A stretch of 12,349 bases of DNA, from positions 1 through 12,349 of the forward strand of contig JACCZH010000468.1 of NCBI GenBank assembly GCA_013696045.1, in the 5' to 3' direction. Source of the stretch: Chloroflexia bacterium. GTDB taxonomy: Bacteria > Chloroflexota > Chloroflexia > Thermomicrobiales > CFX8. Both the position numbers and the translations under genes were made by a program. The notes beneath the pieces were generated by a model. It was not told where the DNA came from. It saw only the letters and a program-made list of their open reading frames with translations, and ran no database searches. This document shows positions 7,929-12,349 of the stretch, piece by piece (the first letter of the stretch is position 1; each line of letters opens with the position of its first letter).

Positions 7929-7963
7929 CGACCAGGCGTGATCACATTCCTCACGAAAGGTCG
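7929..7963. terminator. nested hairpin between convergent genes, possible bidirectional terminator
   Basis: Immediately after the FAH-family stop codon the sequence folds as two nested 5-bp stems: CGACC (7929-7933) with GGTCG (7959-7963), and CGTGA (7937-7941) with TCACG (7951-7955). They are separated by a 3x3 internal loop and capped by a 9-nt loop. It lies between the plus-strand FAH gene and the minus-strand small gene ending at 7970. There is no T-run on either side, so termination is only suggested by its position. Confidence 0.35.
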
Positions 7964-7969
7964 AACCCA

Positions 7970-8098
7970 TCAGGAGCGGTTGCGACGCAGGTCTCCAAGG
8001 TCAATATTCAACACATGCAGAACGGTCTTGATAATCAGGTAGAGCGGCAGAAAACCCGCCACTATGCCGAGAAGCAGCCACCAGTATCCGACATCCAT
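7970..8098 (-). CDS. small single-pass membrane protein, 42 aa
   Basis: A 42-codon minus-strand gene from ATG 8098-8096 to TGA 7972-7970. The peptide starts MDVGYWWLLLGIVAGFLPLY and continues with LIIKTV, then a polar, basic tail ending DLRRNRS. It is one strong transmembrane helix (about residues 5-30) with a short charged C-terminus. The start is supported by a near-consensus GGAGG on the minus strand (8108-8112) with a 9-10 nt spacer. The third codon positions are moderately G/C-rich. Function is unknown; the shape resembles small regulatory or accessory membrane peptides. It is divergent from the 125-aa membrane protein gene at 8279 and convergent with the FAH-family gene. No homologue is recognised by eye. 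An overlapping 65-codon frame starting at 8198 uses a different phase and lacks such support. Confidence 0.6.
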   Translation of the reverse strand: MDVGYWWLLLGIVAGFLPLYLIIKTVLHVLNIDLGDLRRNRS

Positions 8099-8278
8099 CT
8101 CGCGTCATCCTCCGTATACAACCAGTAATGGGTATGATAACTTGGTATCCTTGCGCCATCTGTGGATACACACCATCGTTGCCCCACGGCGACGTCAACG
8201 AGGCAGCAGGAACACTATTAGTATCTTACGCTGCATCGGCCGCATGTGCCGGGCAGCGCGTACATCTGGAGCTTCTGC
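8099..8278. other. divergent intergenic region between two small membrane-protein genes
   Basis: This 180-bp gap carries the ribosome site of the minus-strand small gene and, by position, the promoters of both flanking genes. A 6-bp inverted repeat (GTATCC 8145-8150, GGATAC 8164-8169) and a weak TTGGTA (8142-8147) / GATACA (8165-8170) pair with a 17-bp spacer are visible on the plus strand. None is strong enough to call as a promoter. It is more A/T-rich than the flanking genes, as expected of promoter DNA. Confidence 0.4.
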
Positions 8279-8656
8279 ATGGGTTTAGCGATCGTTCCCC
8301 TCGCGGTCTTCGTGCTCGGATTTTCGGGCACCTGGAGTCTCCGCGAAGCGTTCAATGAAATGATCTGGTTTAGCGCGGCCTGGCTCGGGGCGCTCGCCGT
8401 TATCTACGGCGCGGACGTGGCCGGATTCGGTTTTCTCTCTACCTCACCCACCGGCCCCGGTGGTGGCGTTGCGTTCCTATTCGGGTTTGCCGCAATGTAC
8501 TATCGCCGCCGCGCCTGGAAGAAAGAACAGATCGAGAAGCAGCGCCGCATGGCTGAAGCGCGAGCTCGGCGTGCCCAACAGGGTATCCCGGATCCCACGT
8601 TCCTAAGTAACATGGGCCGGGCGGTCCGTGCCGCGCGGCAGCACAACCGGAAGTAA
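8279..8656 (+). CDS. hypothetical integral membrane protein with basic C-terminal tail, 125 aa
   Basis: Not assigned to a family. The product starts MGLAIVPLAVFVLGFSGTW and shows about three hydrophobic segments (roughly 2-19, 28-50 and 62-76, the last a Gly/Phe-rich GGGVAFLFGFAAMYY). After these comes a strongly basic, helix-forming stretch (YRRRAWKKEQIEKQRRMAEARARRAQQ) that should lie in the cytoplasm by the positive-inside rule. ATG 8279 is chosen over ATG 8246 because CTGGAG at 8266-8271 precedes it by 7 nt. The last 54 bp overlap, tail to tail, the end of the minus-strand dioxygenase gene. It might act in membrane or envelope processes, but nothing in the sequence shows which. Confidence 0.65.
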   Translation: MGLAIVPLAVFVLGFSGTWSLREAFNEMIWFSAAWLGALAVIYGADVAGFGFLSTSPTGPGGGVAFLFGFAAMYYRRRAWKKEQIEKQRRMAEARARRAQQGIPDPTFLSNMGRAVRAARQHNRK

Positions 8657-9610
8657 CTCTCCTGTCATAACCGATTCGCACAACGCCGCGTCGTCGAACC
8701 AGGACGCGGGCGCGGCATGCCCCCAGAACGTCGCCCGTCTGGGGTCGTCCAGCTCCCAGCGGATCGGCTCCCAATCAGGGTCAACAACCTGATAGTCGTT
8801 GGCATACAGCTCGATACGATTCCCGTCGGGATCCCGGAGATAGAGAAAGAACGCGTTCGAGATGCCGTGCCGGCCTGGCCCGCGCTCGATGCTCCCCACC
8901 CAACCAGCGCCGGCCAGAACATCGCAAGCGCGCAGCACTGAGAGCGTGTCCGCCACCCAGAACCCCAGGTGATGCACTCGTGGACCCGCGCCGGTCATCA
9001 ACGCCAGGTCATGTACGTTACCTTTGCGTTGCAGCCAGACCGCCCACAGGTCGTCGTCTCGCCCGGCAGTGTATTCGCTACAGCCAAACCCAAGCTGTGT
9101 GGCGTACCACTCGTAGGCCGAGCCAACATCCGGCAGCTGGCAGTTGAAGTGGTCGAAGCGCATAATCTGCGCGCCGCGGTGTAGGTCGAACCGTTGCAGC
9201 ATCCGCTCGGCGGGCTGCATCGCCGCGAAGAACTCCAGCGGCAGCCCGTAAGGATCTTGCAGGCGCAGCGCGCGTCCCTGTCCCGGCTCCCCGCCAGGCT
9301 GCAGCCAGCGATGCTCCAGACCTTGCCCGACACAGAAGTGTCCCAGCCGGTCGAGGTCGTCCTCGCTCTCGACCCGAAAACCGAGATGGCCGGCGCTGGG
9401 AGAATCTCCCTGCCGCAGTACCAGCGAATGGTGTCCACGCTCCTCCAGCCCGCGCAGGTACAGCGCGTCGGAGGTTCGTTCCGTTTCGACGAATCCAAGC
9501 AAATCAACGTAGAACGTCCGCGCCCGCTCCAGGTCAGTCACCCGGAACTCACCATGCGCTGCCCGGACAACGTTCACTCCGGTTTGGGCCACCGGCCTGC
9601 CAGTTTGCAT
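8603..9610 (-). CDS. hpaD: 3,4-dihydroxyphenylacetate (homoprotocatechuate) 2,3-dioxygenase, type I extradiol, 335 aa
   Basis: Two-domain vicinal-oxygen-chelate (VOC) protein. It would open the ring of 3,4-dihydroxyphenylacetate by meta cleavage, giving 5-carboxymethyl-2-hydroxymuconic semialdehyde. Numbered from ATG 9610, the predicted Fe(II)/Mn(II) ligands are H154 (MRFDHFN), H214 (VHHLGFWV) and E267 (GNRIELY); second-sphere H200, H248 and Y257 are also present. This set and spacing match the Brevibacterium fuscum enzyme closely, as I recall it, which favours HpaD over catechol or biphenyl-diol dioxygenases. ATG 9610 is chosen because GAGG lies 8 nt upstream, overlapping the stop of the flavin reductase gene; an upstream start at 9670 would add 20 unsupported residues. 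It is the last gene of the coupled hpaB-hpaC-hpaD set, 10 nt after hpaC. Its final 54 bp overlap the convergent membrane-protein gene. Confidence 0.87.
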   Translation of the reverse strand: MQTGRPVAQTGVNVVRAAHGEFRVTDLERARTFYVDLLGFVETERTSDALYLRGLEERGHHSLVLRQGDSPSAGHLGFRVESEDDLDRLGHFCVGQGLEHRWLQPGGEPGQGRALRLQDPYGLPLEFFAAMQPAERMLQRFDLHRGAQIMRFDHFNCQLPDVGSAYEWYATQLGFGCSEYTAGRDDDLWAVWLQRKGNVHDLALMTGAGPRVHHLGFWVADTLSVLRACDVLAGAGWVGSIERGPGRHGISNAFFLYLRDPDGNRIELYANDYQVVDPDWEPIRWELDDPRRATFWGHAAPASWFDDAALCESVMTGELLPVVLPRGTDRPAHVT

Positions 9611-9620
9611 GGTGGTTGCC

Positions 9621-10226
9621 TCATTCCCAGATATGCGCTCGGACGTATTCGTCAGGAGGAGGGTCACCACCCATGGTCCATTCGTCGTGATAGATCAGGA
9701 TGGCGTCGTTCGTCCAGGTTTCGTCCGGTGCGCGGAGCCTATCGTTCGGCGCTGATAACGTGGCGTAACGGGAGCCGAAAAAGACCAGCGGTTGCTCGGT
9801 GGGTTCATTGTCCGCTTGATGCAGCTCAACCACTCGTCCAACGACGATCCAGTGATCTCCGCCCGCGTGCATCGTCTCGATCGTGCAGGACAATGCCCCC
9901 AGCGAACCCGGCACGAGCGGAGCTACCGGACCCTTGCGCAACAGCTCAATCTCGGACTGGGCTTGCCGGCCAGCGAAGTGCCGCGATAGATCCTCCTGGT
10001 CGGCCGCAAGAATGTTGATTGCAAAACCGTCGGCGCCCTCAAGCAACCCAGCCATGCGCGCTGTCTTTCCGACGCAAAAGAGCACCATCGGCGGATCCAG
10101 CGACAGCGATGTGAACGTGTTGGCCGTCATCCCGTGCATCAAGTCCCCGTGCTGCACGGTGATTATCGTGACACCGGTAGCAAACTGACCCATAATCCGC
10201 CGGAAAACGGCTTGATCGACGCTCAT
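9621..10226 (-). CDS. hpaC: flavin reductase domain protein, HpaC-like reductase component of 4-hydroxyphenylacetate 3-monooxygenase, 201 aa
   Basis: Flavin-reductase-like (FMN-binding split barrel) protein. The family pattern is clear: FRRIMGQFATGVTIITV (8-24), MTANTFTSLSLDPPMVLFCV (33-52), then FAINILAADQ and GDHWIVVGRV (123-132). It would use NAD(P)H to supply reduced FAD to the neighbouring oxygenase HpaB. The domain ends near residue 157, and about 44 more residues follow (rich in acidic and aromatic residues, ending EYVRAHIWE), longer than common HpaC proteins of 150-170 aa. Its ATG overlaps the hpaB stop by 4 nt (ATGA), a sign of translational coupling and equal dosage. The pairing with hpaB is inferred from this linkage; other two-component monooxygenase reductases share the fold. 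Confidence 0.85.
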   Translation of the reverse strand: MSVDQAVFRRIMGQFATGVTIITVQHGDLMHGMTANTFTSLSLDPPMVLFCVGKTARMAGLLEGADGFAINILAADQEDLSRHFAGRQAQSEIELLRKGPVAPLVPGSLGALSCTIETMHAGGDHWIVVGRVVELHQADNEPTEQPLVFFGSRYATLSAPNDRLRAPDETWTNDAILIYHDEWTMGGDPPPDEYVRAHIWE

Positions 10227-11725
10227 TCAGCGCCGCCGTCGCCGGTTGCGGGTGTAGCCGAGGACGCGCCCTCGGTCATACCCTCTTCAATGAATGCCTT
10301 TACCATGTCCATATAGGGCTGCTTGTCATAGGTATTGAAGAGCGCCCCAGCCATCCGCACCGGGTCACCGAAAAAGAAGCGCTCGTAGAGCACCTGGCGC
10401 GAGCCAAACATACTTACCGACGTGTCCCAGGCCAGGCGGAACAACGCGATCCGATGCCGGGAGTCGGCCCGCGCAGCCGTGTAGAAGCGTTCGATATCCG
10501 GCCCCATCGGACCCTCAATGTCGGCCAGTGTCGGCGTCGCCATCAGACCGCTTGCGCTGAGCTGCTGGATGATCTCGACGAAGCGCGGATAGAGCTTCGG
10601 GTACAGGTTGCGCGCCGCATCGAGAGGTCCGCGCGCCGGAGTCATCACTCCCCAGCGGTCAACTTGAGCGTCGGCAATCGACGCCTTCAGCAGAGCCCGC
10701 ATCGATTCCAGCCCGATGATGATCTCGGTGACTTTCTCATGCACATGCTGAAAGGGCTCAATCGCGATCGTGTCAACAATCAGGCTCACAAGCCCCAGAA
10801 TAAACTCGGTCTTGGCGATGTTCTTGGCCATCACCTGGTGCGCCATGTGGATAACCGCGTTGGTCGCGCCAAAAACGCCGTTTGCGATGTCCGGGTCGCC
10901 ATACAGGAAGACCCGCTCCCAGGGCACAAAGACGTCATCGAAGATCAGCATAGAGTCCATCTCTTCGAAACGTGAGCCGAGCGGATGGTCGTGCCTCGGA
11001 CGGTTCAGGTCATAGGTCTCGCGGCAGAGGAATTTGAGACCGGGCGCGCTGCACGGAATGACGAAGCCGAAGGCGTAGGGCGCGTCGGCCGGATCCGTCT
11101 TGACGACAGTCGAAGGAAAGACCTCAACCTCGTCCGCGATCGGCCCGAGTGTCGCCAGCATCCTGGCCCCACGCACCACGATGCCGTCGTCCCGCTCGGT
11201 CACAACCCGCGCCGCCAGATAGGGATCAGCCTGTTGCGACGGTCCAACCGATCGGTTCGCCTGCGGGTTGATGAGCGTGTGAGTGAGACAGAGATCTTCT
11301 TCACGCGCCCTCTTGTAATAGGCCTCGACGTGGTCGCCGAAACGCGGATCGTTGGTCGTAAAAAAATCCCGTGCCGCCGCGAAGGCCATCAGGGAGGAGC
11401 TAAGGTAGTCCGGCGTCCGGCCCATCATGCCATGCGAGTAATCTGCCCAGGTCTTCATCGCCCGGCCGCGCTGCTCCAGATCGTCCTTCGTGCGCGGCTG
11501 CATAAATGACGTTCCCACCCGGTCGCCGGTGTCCGGCGAAACATACGTCAGATCGTCCCGCAGCTCGGGATCGTGCTGCATGTCATAGAGATGCGCCAGG
11601 CTCTCGAGCACGTTCTTGAAAGCACGGTGCTGCGTGACATCCCGCACCAGCTCACCCTCGATATAGACCTCCCGCGGCCGCTCGCGTAACCCCCGCAGAA
11701 ATTCCTCCCCGGTGCGTGCTCCCAT
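10223..11725 (-). CDS. hpaB: 4-hydroxyphenylacetate 3-monooxygenase, oxygenase component, 500 aa
   Basis: FADH2-dependent phenol-type monooxygenase of the HpaB/PvcC family with acyl-CoA-dehydrogenase-like fold. It would hydroxylate 4-hydroxyphenylacetate to 3,4-dihydroxyphenylacetate. Landmarks from ATG 11725: TGEEFLRGLRERPREVYIEG at the N-terminus, GMMGRTPDY with R103 and Y107, and H149 (CLTHTLINPQANRS). These correspond to the substrate-binding Arg, Tyr and His known in the Thermus enzyme. Later come DGIVVRGARMLATLGP and FDDVFVPWERVF. Length fits the family (480-520 aa). ATG 11725 is preferred to an ATG at 11821 because GAGGAG precedes it by 6 nt and homology starts there; the longer frame would run into the dyad-rich leader. 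It is the first of three coupled genes with hpaC and hpaD. The exact substrate could be another p-substituted phenol. Confidence 0.9.
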   Translation of the reverse strand: MGARTGEEFLRGLRERPREVYIEGELVRDVTQHRAFKNVLESLAHLYDMQHDPELRDDLTYVSPDTGDRVGTSFMQPRTKDDLEQRGRAMKTWADYSHGMMGRTPDYLSSSLMAFAAARDFFTTNDPRFGDHVEAYYKRAREEDLCLTHTLINPQANRSVGPSQQADPYLAARVVTERDDGIVVRGARMLATLGPIADEVEVFPSTVVKTDPADAPYAFGFVIPCSAPGLKFLCRETYDLNRPRHDHPLGSRFEEMDSMLIFDDVFVPWERVFLYGDPDIANGVFGATNAVIHMAHQVMAKNIAKTEFILGLVSLIVDTIAIEPFQHVHEKVTEIIIGLESMRALLKASIADAQVDRWGVMTPARGPLDAARNLYPKLYPRFVEIIQQLSASGLMATPTLADIEGPMGPDIERFYTAARADSRHRIALFRLAWDTSVSMFGSRQVLYERFFFGDPVRMAGALFNTYDKQPYMDMVKAFIEEGMTEGASSATPATGDGGAE

Positions 11726-11750
11726 TGGCTGCTCCTCATTTCCTTTGGCA

Positions 11751-11848
11751 TAGCGGCATGTATTTCGTAGCGGCGCAATGCATTGCGCCTTTCCCCGCCC
11801 AGCATGATCTGTCAGGGTCATCAGGTTCGATACATCGAGCCGCTACGA
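11751..11848. promoter_or_regulatory. dyad-rich leader of the hpaB operon (TAGCGGC repeats, long inverted repeat)
   Basis: TAGCGGC occurs directly at 11751-11757 and 11768-11774 (17 bp apart) and inverted within 11839-11845. The second and third copies extend to a 10-bp perfect inverted repeat, TCGTAGCGGC (11765-11774) and GCCGCTACGA (11839-11848). Another dyad, TCGAT-AC-ATCGA, is at 11827-11838. The block lies 26-123 bp upstream of the hpaB start and may be operator DNA or a structured 5' leader. No confident -35/-10 pair was found. Confidence 0.35.
11772..11789. promoter_or_regulatory. 18-bp perfect palindrome upstream of hpaB, candidate operator
   Basis: GGCGCAATGCATTGCGCC is identical to its own reverse complement over 18 bp and ends 46 bp before the hpaB start codon. 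Perfect symmetry without a spacer is typical of a site for a dimeric regulator; as RNA it could also form a 7-bp stem with a TGCA loop. A substrate-responsive repressor (MarR, TetR or IclR type) would be a usual partner for such catabolic operons, but no regulator gene is in the window. Confidence 0.5.
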
Positions 11849-11926
11849 CAGAAAGAAATTGGACAGATGCTGCTTGTTTCCTATACTACCGCAGCACCCA
11901 CGCAGATCCATCGGAAGAATGTCGCA

Positions 11927-12046
11927 TCATGTTTGCACGGTGCGGAGAGCGTCGGGCAGCTCCGTGAGGTTGTTGAGTTGCAGATCGGGCATCATCCAGC
12001 CGCCATCGTGCAGACCGATGCGGGTCGTCCACCCGCCGGCCGCAGA
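11927..12046 (-). pseudogene. possible 3' remnant of a HAD-family hydrolase gene
   Basis: On the minus strand a 39-codon open stretch ends at TGA 11929-11927 and has an in-frame stop (12049-12047) directly before it, with no start codon near its beginning. It reads SAAGGWTTRIGLHDGGWMMP followed by DLQLNNLTELPDALRTVQT. The pattern aGWtT...G...PDl.l.nLtELPdaL looks like the extreme C-terminus of haloacid-dehalogenase-like phosphatases. Third codon positions are almost all G or C, as in real genes here. The body of the gene is missing; the HpaG-like gene ends only 26 bp upstream. The identification rests on a short match and could be chance. Confidence 0.35.
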
Positions 12047-12072
12047 TCAGTTGCCTTGGTCCCTCATACCCG

Positions 12073-12349
12073 TTAAACGTCGGCAATGATTGGATTCTCC
12101 AACGCGCCCAATCCATCAACCTCCAGCCGCATAATATCTCCGGGGTAGACGTGGCTGATGCCTTTTGGCGTGCCCGTGAGCAGAACGTCGCCTGGCTCAA
12201 GGGTCATGAACTCAGTGATGTATTCGATCAACGCGGGGATGTCGCGCATCAGGAACGACGTGTTGCCTGATTGACGCAGCTCGCCGTTGACATAGGTGCG
12301 CAGGTTGAGGTCATGCGGATCGTCGATCTCGTCGATGACCAGATATGGT
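12073..12349 (-). CDS. FAH-superfamily hydrolase/isomerase, C-terminal 91 aa (HpaG-like); 5' end outside window
   Basis: The minus-strand frame is open from the right edge to TAA 12075-12073. The residues include DLNLRTYVNGELRQSGNTSF, then MRDIPALIEYITEFMTLEPG, DVLLTGTPKGISHVYPGD and a final EVDGLGALENPI. The run YvNGelrQ...T..mi..ip.li.yit...tLepGDvilTGTPkG is the standard C-terminal half of FAH-domain enzymes such as 2-hydroxyhepta-2,4-diene-1,7-dioate isomerase / 5-oxo-pentenetricarboxylate decarboxylase (HpaG), FAHD1-type acylpyruvases and related hydrolases. Position directly upstream of hpaB-hpaC-hpaD makes the HpaG role in homoprotocatechuate degradation likely. The metal ligands lie in the missing part. 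It differs clearly from the KdaD-like FAH protein at 7062-7928, so the window has two distinct members of the superfamily. Confidence 0.85.
   Translation of the reverse strand, partial: PYLVIDEIDDPHDLNLRTYVNGELRQSGNTSFLMRDIPALIEYITEFMTLEPGDVLLTGTPKGISHVYPGDIMRLEVDGLGALENPIIADV

Larger units (their letters stand above)
11726..12072. other. 347-bp gap between the HpaG-like gene and hpaB
   Basis: The gap holds, from hpaB outward, its ribosome site (GAGGAG on the minus strand, 11732-11737), the palindrome and repeat block, about 80 bp of relatively A/T-rich DNA (11850-11930) where a promoter may lie, and the HAD-like remnant. Plus-strand open frames of 83-97 codons across it lack ribosome sites and family motifs and are not considered genes. 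Confidence 0.5.

Noticed and set aside
8142..8170. TTGGTA/GATACA as a sigma70 promoter
   Set aside because: The 17-bp spacing is right but only 4 and 3 of 6 bases match; too weak to call.
8001..8198. 65-codon minus-strand frame overlapping the 42-aa gene
   Set aside because: Different phase from the peptide with the strong ribosome site; product lacks a hydrophobic or family pattern.
8128..8358. 76-codon plus-strand frame beginning MGMITWYPCAICGY, with a CxxC that recalls a zinc ribbon
   Set aside because: Only one Cys pair is seen, there is no ribosome site, it covers the supported start of the 125-aa membrane protein in another frame, and its C-terminal part becomes Arg-rich shadow sequence.
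9194..10018. 274-codon plus-strand open frame across hpaD and hpaC
   Set aside because: It lies antisense to two well-recognised enzymes, crosses their junction, and its product is Arg/Pro/Ser-rich without motifs.
11886..12200. 104-codon minus-strand frame across the end of the HpaG-like gene
   Set aside because: It is out of phase with the recognised FAH-domain sequence and low in motif content.

Overview
The window is 12.3 kb of GC-rich bacterial DNA with dense, mostly operonic gene layout. Gene content suggests a free-living aerobic heterotroph: an F420/flavin LLM-class oxidoreductase, aromatic ring-cleavage genes and an AdnAB-like double-strand-break resection pair. A Chloroflexota (Thermomicrobia/Sphaerobacter-like) or actinobacterial source would fit. 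My preference for Chloroflexota is inference from style and from the TGTCATCC...GGATCC intergenic repeat; it is not proven here.

Left block (1-4182, + strand): two consecutive, overlapping genes for UvrD-type helicases fused to C-terminal RecB/AddB-type PD-(D/E)XK nucleases. The first is cut by the window edge, so only motif VI and the nuclease remain. The second is complete (993 aa). The architecture is that of AdnAB, in which both subunits carry motor and nuclease.

Middle block (4236-7928, + strand): an LLM-class (probably F420-dependent) oxidoreductase, a YtcJ-type amidohydrolase and an FAH-superfamily protein resembling 2-keto-3-deoxy-arabinonate dehydratase. A 78-bp near-perfect inverted repeat separates the first two. 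The FAH protein has Asn where the third metal-binding Asp is expected.

Small-gene block (7929-8656): a hairpin, a 42-codon minus-strand gene for a single-pass membrane peptide with a strong Shine-Dalgarno, and a divergent plus-strand gene for a 125-aa membrane protein whose 3' end overlaps the next gene.

Right block (8603-12349, - strand): an aromatic catabolic operon reading right to left. It holds the tail of an FAH-type hydrolase/isomerase (HpaG-like), then hpaB (4-hydroxyphenylacetate 3-monooxygenase), hpaC-like flavin reductase and hpaD (homoprotocatechuate 2,3-dioxygenase). The last three are tightly coupled (4-nt overlap, then a 10-nt gap). Together they would hydroxylate 4-hydroxyphenylacetate, open the catechol ring by meta cleavage and process the ring-fission product. 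The 347-bp gap between hpaG-like and hpaB contains a possible remnant of a HAD-family gene and a dyad-rich leader with an 18-bp perfect palindrome close to the hpaB start. No rRNA, tRNA, CRISPR array, insertion sequence or phage gene was seen.
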